Assembly (NCBI RefSeq): GCF_900129705.1
Contig: NZ_FQWO01000005.1
Span: forward strand, 186,001-250,000
Direction of reading: 5' to 3'
DNA length: 64,000 nucleotides
DNA from: Flavobacterium granuli
GTDB lineage: Bacteria; Bacteroidota; Bacteroidia; Flavobacteriales; Flavobacteriaceae
The notes beneath the pieces are model-generated. The model was given only the letters and a program-made list of their open reading frames with translations, had not been told where the DNA came from and searched no databases. Positions 43,701 to 54,165 of this stretch are shown here, piece by piece. Both the position numbers and the translations under genes were made by a program. The stretch's first letter is position 1; each line of letters begins with the position of its first letter.

Positions 43701-43713
43701 CTTTCGAATAGAA

Positions 43714-45449
43714 ATGCTAATGGAACAGTTTATAGTATCGGCTCGTAAATACCGCCCACAAACCTTTAATGATGTTGTGGGACAAAAAGCAATCACCAAT
43801 ACTTTATTGAATGCTATAGACAGCAACCACCTTGCTTCTGCTCTATTGTTTACTGGACCTCGTGGTGTTGGAAAAACAACCTGCGCACGAATCTTGGCCC
43901 GTAAAATCAACCAGCCTGGTTATGATGACCCCAATGAAGATTTTGCTTTTAATGTCTTTGAATTGGATGCCGCATCAAATAACTCTGTTGATGATATTCG
44001 AAATCTGATTGATCAGGTTCGAATTCCACCCCAAACCGGAAAATATAAAGTTTATATTATTGACGAGGTACACATGTTATCTTCGGCAGCATTTAATGCG
44101 TTCCTAAAAACATTGGAGGAACCGCCAAAACATGCTATTTTTATTTTGGCAACGACCGAAAAACACAAAATAATACCAACGATACTTTCTCGTTGTCAGA
44201 TATTTGATTTCAAAAGAATCACTGTTAAAGACGCCAAAGAACACCTAGCCGAAGTAGCCACTAGTCAAGGAGTAGTTTTTGAAGACGATGCTTTGCATAT
44301 TATTGCTCAAAAAGCCGATGGCGCGATGCGTGATGCCTTATCTATTTTTGACAGAGTCGTTTCCTATTGCGGGACAAATCTGACGCGTCAGGCCGTTACT
44401 GAGAATCTGAATGTACTCGATTTTGAAACATACATTACAATCACCGATTTAATTCTTGAAAACAAAATCCCGGATTTGCTTTTGGCATTCAATGACATTC
44501 TAGCCAAAGGATTTGACAGTCATCATTTTGTTTCGGGATTAGCTTCGCATTTTAGAGATTTATTAGTCAGCAAAACTCCTTCTACTCTTTCCTTATTAGA
44601 AGTTGGAGAACAAGCTCAAAAAATGTATGGCTTGCAAGCTCAAAAAGCAAGCGCCGACTTTTTGTTGAAAGGTATTGCCATTGCAAATGATTGTGATTTA
44701 AAATTTAAACTAAGCCAAAATCAACGATTACTTGTTGAACTTTGCTTGATGCAACTTGCCTCTATCACTTTTGATGGAGAAAAAAAAAAGTTGACACCTT
44801 TATAATTCCGCCTACCTATTTTAGAAAAAATGATTACTCCATAGCAGATCAAACTAAAACTTCTGCTACTCCTGATATTTCTATAAATCCTGTAGTTAAA
44901 ACTGTAGAAATAACAGCAGAAAAACAAACTGAAAAAGCAGCTGTAGTTTCGACATCAAAAACCGATACTGCGGTATCTAACGAACCAAAAATATCAGCCT
45001 TTTCGCTATCCAGTATTCGTGCCAAAAAAGCACTAGAACAAAACAGTAAACCGATAGTAAGAGAAACGACTCATTTACCTACAGAAGCCTTTACAGAAAC
45101 TGAAATGTTACTGCAATGGACCAAGTACGCACAACGTCTAGGAGACAAAGGTTACAAAATAATGGAATCGTTATTACTTATCAATGATCCGGTATTGAAA
45201 GGCACATCCATTAGTATAGAACTACCTAATGAGGGTTCTAAATTGGATTTTGAAAAAGAAATGAACGGTCTTTTAGGGCACCTGAGAGGACATTTACACA
45301 ACCATGACATCACCATTGAAGTTATTGTAAACGAAAGCTTCGAGAGTAGAAAAACCTTTAACGACCAAGATCGTTACAATAGACTGCATGAAATAAACCC
45401 GAACATTGAACTCCTAAGAACAACCTTCGGCTTGGATTTAGATGCTTAA
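43714..45449 (+). CDS. dnaX: DNA polymerase III subunits tau/gamma, joined by a probable -1 frameshift
   Basis: Frame one (43714-44805) gives a 363-aa gamma-like product: Walker A GPRGVGKT (48-55), YKVYIIDEVHMLS, FLKTLEEPP and sensor ILATTEKHK. Unlike most DnaX proteins the four-cysteine zinc module between Walker A and ELDAASNNS is absent (KINQPGYDDPNEDF instead). Just before the stop lies A-AAA-AAG (44784-44790) within a run of ten A. Slipping back one base there opens a frame to 45449 (VDTFIIPPTYFRKNDYS ... LLQWTKYAQRL), giving a 578-aa tau. ATG 43720 (MEQFIVSARKYRP) is an alternative start. Confidence 0.9.
44784..44790 (+). other. Slippery heptamer in dnaX
   Basis: A-AAA-AAG in the gamma frame, at the end of A10 (44780-44789), the same heptamer that drives -1 frameshifting in E. 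coli dnaX. GATGGAG lies directly upstream and may act as an internal Shine-Dalgarno. The gamma stop TAA is four codons downstream. No obvious downstream stem-loop was found. Transcriptional slippage on the A-run (as in Thermus dnaX) or a homopolymer sequencing error would give the same appearance. Confidence 0.7.
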
Positions 45450-45629
45450 TATAAGTTGTTTTTAAAATTAATTCTCTGTTTAACAAGAATCGAATAAAAG
45501 ACACACTTTCGGTCGATTATCCACAGCATTTACTTTTAAGCCCTTTAAAAAACAAAACCGGCGAATTCTTTTCCAGAGATGAACTTCTTATTTTCAGCAA
45601 TCAAAATATCAATAATCAGAGATTAGAAA

Positions 45630-45666
45630 CAAAAAAAAAGCCTCACATTGCTGTGAGGCTTTTTAT
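45630..45666. terminator. Bidirectional terminator between dnaX and rpsA
   Basis: AAAAAGCCTCACA-TTGC-TGTGAGGCTTTTT, perfect stem between convergent genes. Confidence 0.92.
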
Positions 45667-45684
45667 ATTTAAAAAATCAAGAAA

Positions 45685-47463
45685 TTATTTTTTCTCTGAT
45701 TTTTCCATTTTAGCTTTCAATGCAGCCAATACATCATTGTTATCTCCTAAAGTTGCAGCTGGTGCATTAGTAGATGAAGCAGATGAAGTATTTTCAGTTG
45801 CAGCTTTCACATTTTTCTCTTCTTCTTCACGGAAGATAGCAGTGTGAGAAGCAACTACTCTTTTGAATTCTTTGTTAAATTCGATTACTTTGAAATCAGC
45901 AGTATCACCTTTTTTCAATTTCTTACCATCTTCTTTTTCAAGGTGACGAGTAGGAATGAAAGCAACGATATCATCTCCGAATTCTACAGTAGCTCCTTTA
46001 TCAACGATTTCAGAAATTTCACCGTTGTGGATAGTTCCTACAGCGAAAGAATCTTCGTATTGATCCCAAGGATTAGCAGTAGTTTGTTTATGACCTAAAG
46101 ATAATTTACGTCCGTCAACATCTAATTCTAATACAACTACATCAAGTTTCTCACCAACATTTACAAATTCAGATGGGTGTTTGATTTTCTTAGTCCAAGA
46201 CAAGTCAGAAATGTAGATTAATCCATCAATTCCTTCTTCTAATTCTACGAAAATACCAAAGTTTGTAAAGTTTCTAACGATACCTGTATGTTTAGAACCT
46301 ACTGGGTATTTAGAAGTGATATCAGTCCATGGATCTTGAGACAATTGTTTGATACCTAATGACATTTTACGGTCATCTCTATCTAAAGTTAAGATAACAG
46401 CTTCAACAACATCTCCAACTTTTACGAAATCCTGAGCAGAACGTAAATGAGTTGACCATGACATTTCAGAAACGTGGATCAAACCTTCAACACCTTCAGC
46501 AACTTCGATAAATGCACCGTAATCAGCGATTACAACTACTTTACCTTTTACTTTATCACCAATAGTTAAATTAGCATCTAAAGCATCCCAAGGGTGAGCG
46601 TTTAATTGTTTCAATCCTAATTGAATTCTTGTTTTCTCGTCATCGAAATCAAGGATTACAACGTTTAATTTTTGATCTAATTCAAGAACTTCAGATGGGT
46701 GGTTGATTCTTGACCAAGAAAGGTCAGTAATGTGAATCAATCCATCAACACCACCTAAATCAATAAACACACCATAAGAAGTAATGTTTTTAACAACACC
46801 TTCTAATACTTGTCCTTTTTGTAATTGACCTATGATCTCTTTTTTCTGTACTTCAATATCCGCTTCAATAAGCGCTTTGTGAGATACAACAACGTTTTTG
46901 AATTCGTGGTTAATTTTTACCACTTTGAATTCCATTGTTTTGTTTACATATACATCGTAGTCTCTAATTGGCTTAACATCAATTTGAGATCCTGGTAAGA
47001 AAGCTTCAATACCGAAAACGTCAACGATCATACCACCTTTAGTTCTGCATTTTACAAAACCATTAACGATTTCTCCTGTTTCATTAGCAGCAATAACTCT
47101 ATCCCATGATTTGATAGTACGTGCTTTTCTGTGAGATAATACTAATTGACCTGTTTTATCCTCACGGATATCAATCAATACTTCTACTTTGTCACCTACT
47201 TTTAAGTTTGGGTTGTAACGGAATTCGTTCAATGAAATAACACCTTCCGATTTTGCGTTGATATCAACGATAACGTCTCTATCTGTAATTCTTACAACTA
47301 CTCCTTCTACCACTTCTTCTTGATCTGTAGCGATAAAAGTTTTTGAAACTAGTTCTTCGAATTCTAATAAGTTTTTCTCATCCACTACATCAATTCCTTC
47401 TTCGAAATTGTGCCAGTTAAAATTTGCTAAAAACTCTTCTTGTGATTTTAATTGTTCAGACAT
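45685..47463 (-). CDS. rpsA: 30S ribosomal protein S1
   Basis: 592 aa with six S1 RNA-binding repeats, each ending in a DGLIHITDLSW/EGLIHVSEMSW/DGLIYISDLSW-type segment and a KLSLGHKQ or RIQLGLKQ motif. Binds mRNA on the small subunit; especially relevant in Bacteroidota, where Shine-Dalgarno sequences are rarely used. The C-terminal tail after about 550 is low-complexity (AATENTSSASSTNAPAAT). Own promoter with about 110 bases of leader, room for autogenous control. Confidence 0.96.
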   Translation of the reverse strand: MSEQLKSQEEFLANFNWHNFEEGIDVVDEKNLLEFEELVSKTFIATDQEEVVEGVVVRITDRDVIVDINAKSEGVISLNEFRYNPNLKVGDKVEVLIDIREDKTGQLVLSHRKARTIKSWDRVIAANETGEIVNGFVKCRTKGGMIVDVFGIEAFLPGSQIDVKPIRDYDVYVNKTMEFKVVKINHEFKNVVVSHKALIEADIEVQKKEIIGQLQKGQVLEGVVKNITSYGVFIDLGGVDGLIHITDLSWSRINHPSEVLELDQKLNVVILDFDDEKTRIQLGLKQLNAHPWDALDANLTIGDKVKGKVVVIADYGAFIEVAEGVEGLIHVSEMSWSTHLRSAQDFVKVGDVVEAVILTLDRDDRKMSLGIKQLSQDPWTDITSKYPVGSKHTGIVRNFTNFGIFVELEEGIDGLIYISDLSWTKKIKHPSEFVNVGEKLDVVVLELDVDGRKLSLGHKQTTANPWDQYEDSFAVGTIHNGEISEIVDKGATVEFGDDIVAFIPTRHLEKEDGKKLKKGDTADFKVIEFNKEFKRVVASHTAIFREEEEKNVKAATENTSSASSTNAPAATLGDNNDVLAALKAKMEKSEKK

Positions 47464-47578
47464 GCTGATAAAAATTTGTATTCTGTTTTCTTTGCGTTTC
47501 TTGATGCGGTAAAAAAACAGAAGTTGTTTTACATAAATAGTTGAATCCTAAAGGAAACGCTCATCGCCAAAAGGACTG

Positions 47579-47610
47579 CAAAAGTAATTCTTTTATATGA
47601 AATGACAAAA
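47579..47610 (-). promoter_or_regulatory. Promoter of rpsA
   Basis: Minus strand: -33 TTTTG (47610-47606), 19-bp spacer, -7 TACTTTTG (47586-47579). Predicted 5' leader about 110 bases. Confidence 0.7.
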
Positions 47611-47694
47611 TATTTTAAAAAAGATACAACAACAAACAACAAAAATATAACTCACTGACAATCAACGCACCTAAACAAGTTCCTTTTGATAATA

Positions 47695-47728
47695 AAAAAC
47701 CCGATAAATTTTGAAATCTATCGGGTTC
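47695..47728 (-). terminator. Terminator of the nucleoside transporter gene
   Basis: Stem AACCCGATA/TATCGGGTT with a T-run on the minus strand, 20 bases after the stop codon. Confidence 0.85.
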
Positions 47729-47747
47729 TAGCATTTAGAAGTAATGC

Positions 47748-49124
47748 TTAATGACTCAAATTCTCTATCTCTTTCGGATCGTGTTTATGTTTAAACAATA
47801 TTGCAAAAGCGATCGCAATAACTAAGGCATAAGCCGCAAATGACAACCAGATGGTGTGCCAATCCTTCATTAAAATTTCACTGCCAAAAATACCATCGGC
47901 AGAAATTGTATTGCCGTGACTCTTTACAAAATCCAGCATTTTAGAATTATTCGAATCTGTTTGTAAGAAACCAGCTAATTCAGTTGTGTTCTGGAAAGAT
48001 TTGGTAAAAAAACGATCAATCGCCCATCCCGATGTCAAACTTCCAAAAACAGCTCCCACTCCGTTAGTCATCATCATAAATAATCCTTGTGCTGATGAAC
48101 GTATCTTAGAATCAGTATTGCTTTCTACAAATAAAGATCCCGAAATATTAAAGAAATCAAACGCCATTCCGTAAACAATACAAGACATAATAATCATCCA
48201 TAAACCATTTACAGGATCTCCAAAAGCAAACAAGCCAAAACGCAATACCCAAGCGAACATACTAATGAGCATTACCTGTTTGATCCCAAATCGTCTTAAG
48301 AAAAACGGAATTGCCAAGATAAATAAGGTCTCAGAAACCTGAGAGATTGACATTATAATCGTTGAATATTGAATCACGAAAGAATCGGCATATTTTGGAA
48401 AATGTTTGAACTCATCCAAAAAAACATCCCCATAAGCATTCGTAAGCTGCAAAGCACCTCCTAAAAACATTGAAAACACAAAAAACAAAGCCATTTTGTA
48501 ATTCCCAAATAATTTAAACGCCTCTAAACCTAAGGTTTCAACCCAAGAAGCATCCTCCTTAGTCAAGCGTTGCGGTTTACATTTTGGCAAAGTAAACGAA
48601 TAAAAACCCAGCACTAAAGCACCTATTCCAGCAATATAAAACTGGTATTCATTAGCCTTGCTTCCACTTAAATTGGTTATCCACATAGCCGCAATAAATC
48701 CAATAGTCCCCCAAACACGAATAGGCGGAAAATCCTTCACTATATTTTTATTATTCAATTTCAATGAAGTATAGGAAATCGAATTACTTAAAGCAATGGT
48801 AGGCATATAACAGCACATTGCTGCAAACATCACATATATAAAGTTATCTGGGGTTGTTACCTGAGTAATACCAAACAAAACCGCCGCATAAAGAATATGC
48901 AGAACACCGTACAATTTTTCAGCATTAACCCATCTATCGGCGATAATCCCTGTTAAAGTTGGCATAAATAAAGAAGCAATTCCCATGGTTCCAAAAACTA
49001 ATCCAAACTGGGTTCCTTCCCAATTTTTAGTTCCAAACCAATAATTCCCAATTGTAATAAGCCAAGCTCCCCAAACAAAAAACTGAAGAAAACTCATTAT
49101 CACCAACCTATTTTTAATTCCCAT
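47748..49124 (-). CDS. Nucleoside:H+ symporter family MFS transporter (NupG-like)
   Basis: 458 aa, 12 predicted membrane helices. Starts RLVIMSFLQFFVWGAWLITI then GNYWF, the nucleoside:H+ symporter opening. Continues GIASLFMPTLTGIIADRW and IRVWGTIGFIAAMW. Imports nucleosides across the inner membrane in known relatives. A hydrophilic loop near 395-420 is longer than in E. coli NupG. Its neighbour cmk is also in nucleotide metabolism, but the 70-base gap gives no proof of co-transcription. Confidence 0.9.
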   Translation of the reverse strand: MGIKNRLVIMSFLQFFVWGAWLITIGNYWFGTKNWEGTQFGLVFGTMGIASLFMPTLTGIIADRWVNAEKLYGVLHILYAAVLFGITQVTTPDNFIYVMFAAMCCYMPTIALSNSISYTSLKLNNKNIVKDFPPIRVWGTIGFIAAMWITNLSGSKANEYQFYIAGIGALVLGFYSFTLPKCKPQRLTKEDASWVETLGLEAFKLFGNYKMALFFVFSMFLGGALQLTNAYGDVFLDEFKHFPKYADSFVIQYSTIIMSISQVSETLFILAIPFFLRRFGIKQVMLISMFAWVLRFGLFAFGDPVNGLWMIIMSCIVYGMAFDFFNISGSLFVESNTDSKIRSSAQGLFMMMTNGVGAVFGSLTSGWAIDRFFTKSFQNTTELAGFLQTDSNNSKMLDFVKSHGNTISADGIFGSEILMKDWHTIWLSFAAYALVIAIAFAILFKHKHDPKEIENLSH

Positions 49125-49199
49125 AAGATGAATTGTATTTTATATTTTGAAAAAAGAACAAGGCGTAAATCTAATATTAAAAATAAGATTTACAAAAAA

Positions 49200-49895
49200 T
49201 TATAACATTTTAGTAATCTCATCAATTAATTCTAAGACAGCTTTAAACTGCTCTTCTCTTGTAAGGTGAGAATTATCAATCTCTACAGCATCCTCGGCTT
49301 TTACTAGCGGAGAATTACTTCTGTGTGTGTCAATATAATCCCGTTCTTCCACATTTTTCAATACTTCCTCAAAAGTGACACTATCCCCTTTTTGGATCAA
49401 CTCATCATATCGTCTTTGCGCTCTGGTAGCGGCACTTGCCGTCATGAATATTTTAAGTTCGGCATCCGGAAAAACTACTGTCCCGATGTCTCTTCCATCC
49501 ATAACAATCCCCTTGTTTTTCCCCATCTCTTTTTGTTGCTCCACTAATTTAGCACGAACATCCGATAGTTCAGCTACCTTGCTCACAAAACGAGATACTT
49601 CTATGGTTCTGATTTCTTTTTCTACATTCACCTCATTCAGATACATTTCGGCAAAACCCAAATCAGGATTGAATTTGAATTGTAAACGAATAGTTGGCAA
49701 ACTAGCAACTAAGCCTTCTTTATCAAAAAAATCTTCCTTAATATAACCGTTTTGCATTGCAAATAAAGCGATAGCCCTGTACATTGCACCTGTATCAACA
49801 TAAACATAACCTAATTCCTTGGCCAATTGTTTTGCCAAAGTACTTTTCCCCGTGGATGAAAATCCATCAATAGCAATTGTAATTTTTTTATCCAA
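49200..49895 (-). CDS. cmk: Cytidylate kinase
   Basis: 231 aa if translation starts at TTG 49895 (LDKKITIAIDGFSSTGKSTL). No ATG lies close to the conserved start; a longer frame reaches 49997 but adds 34 non-conserved residues. P-loop GFSSTGKST, then YVYVDTGAMYRAIAL, MDGRDIGTVVFPDAELKIFM and TASAATRAQRR, all typical. Phosphorylates CMP and dCMP with ATP. The TTG start is inferred from family length (about 225-230 aa). Confidence 0.92.
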   Translation of the reverse strand: MDKKITIAIDGFSSTGKSTLAKQLAKELGYVYVDTGAMYRAIALFAMQNGYIKEDFFDKEGLVASLPTIRLQFKFNPDLGFAEMYLNEVNVEKEIRTIEVSRFVSKVAELSDVRAKLVEQQKEMGKNKGIVMDGRDIGTVVFPDAELKIFMTASAATRAQRRYDELIQKGDSVTFEEVLKNVEERDYIDTHRSNSPLVKAEDAVEIDNSHLTREEQFKAVLELIDEITKML

Positions 49896-50080
49896 AATAG
49901 TGTTCTTGAAAGTTATGCAACTGTTTATTTTTATTGTAAAAATTAATTTTACCCTTTCTTTTCCTAACAAAAAGAAGTCATCATTGGATAAAATCAATAT
50001 TTATATGTTCGAATTCAAATGCGAAGATAAAATTATAAAATCAGAAATGATTATTTTCTATTTCAATTTCGAAACAAATA

Positions 50081-50130
50081 AAAATCCAAAACCATCACTT
50101 AATCCTCTTAAGTATATGGTTTTGGATTTT
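50081..50130 (-). terminator. Terminator of lon
   Basis: AAAATCCAAAACCAT and ATGGTTTTGGATTTT arms 20 bases apart, 25 bases after the lon stop on the minus strand. Confidence 0.8.
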
Positions 50131-50154
50131 CTATTTTCTGAAAAAGGGATTTAG

Positions 50155-52605
50155 CTACAATATTTTAGCGTTTTTTACCTTTTGGTCTGTAATGGCAATC
50201 TTCAAAACTTCGCTCATTTCTTTTACATAATGAAAAGTAAGACCTTCAAGATATTGCGGTTTTATTTCGTCAATATCACTTTTGTTTTCATGACAAAGAA
50301 TAATTTCTTTGATATTAGCACGCTTAGCAGCCAGGATCTTCTCCTTGATTCCACCCACCGGCAAGACTTTACCTCTTAGGGTAATTTCGCCCGTCATAGC
50401 AATACTTTTCTTTACTCTTTTTTGAGTAAATAAAGAAACCAGAGAGGTCAACATCGCAATACCAGCACTTGGCCCGTCTTTTGGCGTTGCGCCTTCAGGA
50501 ACGTGCAAATGAATGTTGTATTTTGTCAAAACATCCGGATTCAGGCCTAAAAGTTGCGCATTGGCTTTGATATATTCTAAAGCAATTGTAGCTGACTCTT
50601 TCATTACCGTACCTAAATTTCCGGTAATCGTCATAGTTCCTTTTCCTGGAGAAATCAACGATTCGATAAAAAGAATATCTCCTCCTACACTAGTCCAAGC
50701 TAAGCCCGTAACAACACCCGCAACATCGTTACTTTCATATTTATCTCTTTCCAATCTAGCAACACCTAGGACTTTTACAATATCCTCATCTGTCACTTTC
50801 TTGTTGTATTCTTCTTCCATGGCGACTGATTTGGCCGCATTTCGAATTACTTGAGCTAGTTTAGCTTCTAATCCACGTACACCGGATTCACGGGTATAAC
50901 CTTCGACGATTTTTTCCAATTGTTTCTTGCCAATGGTTAAATCCTTAGCAGTTAAACCATGTTCTTTTAATTGTCTTGGGAACAAATGCTGACGTGCAAT
51001 CTCGACTTTTTCTTCGATCGTATAACCTGACATTTTAATAACTTCCATTCGGTCTCTCAATGCCGGTTGAATGGCTGCCATATTATTAGACGTAGCGATA
51101 AACATCACTTTCGACAAATCATAGCCCATTTCGAGGAAATTATCATAAAAAGAATTGTTTTGTTCCGGATCCAACACTTCTAATAAAGCAGACGAAGGAT
51201 CGCCCTGATTGCTATTAGATAATTTATCAATTTCGTCCAAAACAAAAACTGGATTTGAGGTACCTGCTTTTTTCAAACTTTGAATAATTCTTCCCGGCAT
51301 TGCTCCAATATAGGTTTTTCTATGTCCGCGTATCTCGGCTTCATCGCGCAATCCTCCCAAAGAAATTCGCACATATTCTCTCCCTAAAGCCTCAGCAATC
51401 GATCTTCCTATTGATGTTTTTCCTACTCCCGGAGGTCCTGTCAAGCAGATAATTGGCGATTTCATATCATTTCGCAGTTTTAAAACGGCCAAATGTTCAA
51501 TCATTCTTTTCTTAACCTCTTCTAATCCGCAATGATCTCTGTCCAAAATCTTTTGAGCATGTTTCAAATCAAAATTATCTTTTGAATACACATTCCAAGG
51601 CAATTCTAAAAACAGCTCCAAATAATTTCTTTGAATTCCAAAATCAGGCGCCTGCGGATTCATTCGACGCATTTTGGATAATTCTTTTTCGAAATGTTTT
51701 TGTGTTTTTTCATCCCATTTTTTGCTTTTAGATTTCACAAGCATTTCGTCCATTTCTTCCTCTTGTGAAACACCTCCCAATTCTTCTTGGATGGTTTTCA
51801 TTTGTTGATGAAGAAAATATTCTCTTTGTTGTTGGTCTAAATCAAAGCGCACTTTAGATTGAATGTCGTTTTTTAATTCGAGTTTTTGCAACTCAATATT
51901 CATATAACGAAGCGTTTCTAAAGCCCTGTCTTTTAAACTGTTTATCGCCAGTAAATCTTGTTTTTCTTTAACTGACAAATTCATGTTAGAAGTAACAAAA
52001 TTGATCAGGAAAGATTGGCTTTCAATGTTTTTGATAGCAAAGGTAGCTTCACTGGGAATATTTGGACTTTCCTTTATAATTTGAATTGCTAATTCTTTAA
52101 CAGAATCCAAAATAGCCAAAAACTCCGTGTCTTTCTTGTTGGGTCTGTTTTCTTCAAACTCTTTAATAGAAGCTGTGATATAAGGCTCTTCAGAAACAAC
52201 AGTATCTATTTCGAAACGTTTTTTTCCTTGAAGTATCACCGTAGTATTTCCATCAGGCATTTTCAAAACGCGTAAAATCTTGGCAACGGTTCCTATAGTA
52301 TGAATATCATCCTTTGTAGGATCTTCGTCTTCTTCATTTATTTGGGCTACAACTCCAATTATTTTTCCTGCCGCATTGGCATCATTAATCAATTTTATTG
52401 ATTTATCACGACCCGCAGTAATAGGAATTACTACGCCTGGAAACAAAACCATATTGCGCAAAGGCAAAATAGGCAATGAATCCGGTAATTCCTCGTTAAT
52501 CATTTCTTCCTCGTCTTCCGGAGTCAATAATGGTATTAATTCGGCATCTGAATCGAATTCTTGAAGTGACAGATTGTCAATTGTAAGTATTTTGTGGTTT
52601 GACAT
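50155..52605 (-). CDS. lon: ATP-dependent protease Lon
   Basis: 816 aa from ATG 52605 (MSNHKILTIDNLSLQEF); the frame is open 16 codons upstream but without homology. N-terminal LON substrate domain (LPILPLRNMVLFPGVVIPI), AAA+ module with Walker A GPPGVGKTS and Walker B VFVLDEIDKLS, and C-terminal Ser-Lys protease: serine in PKDGPSAGIAM and lysine in GGIKEKILAAKRA. Degrades misfolded and regulatory proteins in the cytoplasm. Acidic N-terminal extension (about 45 residues) is usual for Bacteroidota Lon. Confidence 0.97.
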   Translation of the reverse strand: MSNHKILTIDNLSLQEFDSDAELIPLLTPEDEEEMINEELPDSLPILPLRNMVLFPGVVIPITAGRDKSIKLINDANAAGKIIGVVAQINEEDEDPTKDDIHTIGTVAKILRVLKMPDGNTTVILQGKKRFEIDTVVSEEPYITASIKEFEENRPNKKDTEFLAILDSVKELAIQIIKESPNIPSEATFAIKNIESQSFLINFVTSNMNLSVKEKQDLLAINSLKDRALETLRYMNIELQKLELKNDIQSKVRFDLDQQQREYFLHQQMKTIQEELGGVSQEEEMDEMLVKSKSKKWDEKTQKHFEKELSKMRRMNPQAPDFGIQRNYLELFLELPWNVYSKDNFDLKHAQKILDRDHCGLEEVKKRMIEHLAVLKLRNDMKSPIICLTGPPGVGKTSIGRSIAEALGREYVRISLGGLRDEAEIRGHRKTYIGAMPGRIIQSLKKAGTSNPVFVLDEIDKLSNSNQGDPSSALLEVLDPEQNNSFYDNFLEMGYDLSKVMFIATSNNMAAIQPALRDRMEVIKMSGYTIEEKVEIARQHLFPRQLKEHGLTAKDLTIGKKQLEKIVEGYTRESGVRGLEAKLAQVIRNAAKSVAMEEEYNKKVTDEDIVKVLGVARLERDKYESNDVAGVVTGLAWTSVGGDILFIESLISPGKGTMTITGNLGTVMKESATIALEYIKANAQLLGLNPDVLTKYNIHLHVPEGATPKDGPSAGIAMLTSLVSLFTQKRVKKSIAMTGEITLRGKVLPVGGIKEKILAAKRANIKEIILCHENKSDIDEIKPQYLEGLTFHYVKEMSEVLKIAITDQKVKNAKIL

Positions 52606-52786
52606 AATATATTTAAGTCTTTTTGTCATTAAACATTTCAATTTCATCAACAAATAACCGTTTATATCGGTATAGAATCGATTTAAGCCGCCTATTTATT
52701 AATCCTGTTAAAAAGGCAATCTCCATGCCATTCTAAAAAAGTGTTGCTAATAAAATCTTTTAGATTTCATTCCTTTTTACGAATAA

Positions 52787-54103
52787 TCACTCTTTATATT
52801 TTTTTACTTTTTTCATAAAACTGAGCACAATATAACCCATTAAAAAGAAAACAGCCAATATAAAAATGGAGTTACGCATCGAATTGGTAACTGAAGCTAC
52901 AAATCCAAAAATAAAAGTCCCCAATACAATAGCCATTTTTTCGGTTACGTCAAAAAAACTAAAATAAGTTGCATGATCTTCAGTTTCCGGCAGTAACTTC
53001 GAATAAGTAGATCGAGACAAGGATTGAATCGCACCTAAAACCATTCCAATCAAACCTCCTAAAATAAAAAATTGGGTATCTATATACTCACTTTTAGCAT
53101 CTAATAAGTAAATCGCAAAACAAATAAATCCCCAAATGGCAATAGTTAATTTTAATGTTTTTATGTTTCCGATTTTTTCTGATATCCTTGAAAAAAAATA
53201 AGCGCCAAAAATAGCTACCACATTTATTAACAAAATGATAATAATCAATTTACTGGTATCAATACCCAGTTCCTTTTTTCCAAAAACTCCAGCCAATAGT
53301 ATCATTGTCTGAACCCCTATACTATATAAAAAAAATGCTGTTAAGAATTGCTTTAAATTGGTCAGTTTATTTATATTTTCCGCAACCACCTTAAGTTCCC
53401 TCAATCCTTTAAATACATAGTCCTTTCTGGGTTTTTTATGAAAAACATTATTGGGCAAATAATAAAAAGTCACTTGAGCAAAGCCAACCCACCAAATACC
53501 AACAGATAAAAACGAAATTCGTGCCGGCAAAGTCGAATCTGTTATTCCATACCATTCCGGCATCATCACCATAGTCAGATTAAAAGCCAATAGAATAATC
53601 GAACCAACATAACCATACATAAACCCTTTGGCACTCACTCTGTCATGCTGTTCCGGAAAAGCAATTTCAGGTAAATAGGAATTATAAAAAACAATACTTC
53701 CCCAAAAACCGATACTAGCCAAAATCGTTGCCAGAATACCAATCCACAATGTGTCCTGTCCTTTAAAGAAAAACATGCTCATTACTGAGAAAGAACCGAG
53801 ATAGCAAAAAAACTGCATAAACCGTTTTTTGTTTCCGGTATAATCTGCTATTCCGGATAATATTGGCGACAATAAAGCCACCATCAAAAAAGAGAAAGAT
53901 AAAGAGTACGATAACAAAGTCGAATTATTAAATTCAGTCCCCATAAACTGAACGATCCCATTATTATCACTGGTTACCGCTTCATAATAGATGGGAAAAA
54001 CTGCTGTTGCAATAACTAAACTATACACAGAATTAGCCCAATCATAAAAAGCCCAGGCATTTATCATCTTTTTATCTCCTTGCTGTAATGTTGTCCTACT
54101 CAT
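52787..54103 (-). CDS. UMF1-type MFS transporter (Atg22-like)
   Basis: 438 aa from ATG 54103; the frame extends four codons to a TTG. Begins INAWAFYDWANSVYSLVIAT, the unmistakable Atg22/UMF1 opening. About 12 membrane helices; FWGSIVFYNSYLPEIAFPEQ and GAIQSLSRSTYSKLLPE are further family marks. The yeast relative exports amino acids from the vacuole. The bacterial substrate is unknown. Confidence 0.9.
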   Translation of the reverse strand: MSRTTLQQGDKKMINAWAFYDWANSVYSLVIATAVFPIYYEAVTSDNNGIVQFMGTEFNNSTLLSYSLSFSFLMVALLSPILSGIADYTGNKKRFMQFFCYLGSFSVMSMFFFKGQDTLWIGILATILASIGFWGSIVFYNSYLPEIAFPEQHDRVSAKGFMYGYVGSIILLAFNLTMVMMPEWYGITDSTLPARISFLSVGIWWVGFAQVTFYYLPNNVFHKKPRKDYVFKGLRELKVVAENINKLTNLKQFLTAFFLYSIGVQTMILLAGVFGKKELGIDTSKLIIIILLINVVAIFGAYFFSRISEKIGNIKTLKLTIAIWGFICFAIYLLDAKSEYIDTQFFILGGLIGMVLGAIQSLSRSTYSKLLPETEDHATYFSFFDVTEKMAIVLGTFIFGFVASVTNSMRNSIFILAVFFLMGYIVLSFMKKVKKYKE

Positions 54104-54165
54104 AATTTGACTCAAATTTATTTTAAATGCAACTAACGTTTTTTAGATAGCTTATTCTTTATCAT

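Noticed and set aside
45450..45630. Open plus-strand stretch after dnaX (VDYPQHLLLSPLKNKTGEFF and following)
   Set aside because: It has protein-like composition but no start codon, and it runs into the dnaX/rpsA terminator; at most a relic, with no recognisable family.
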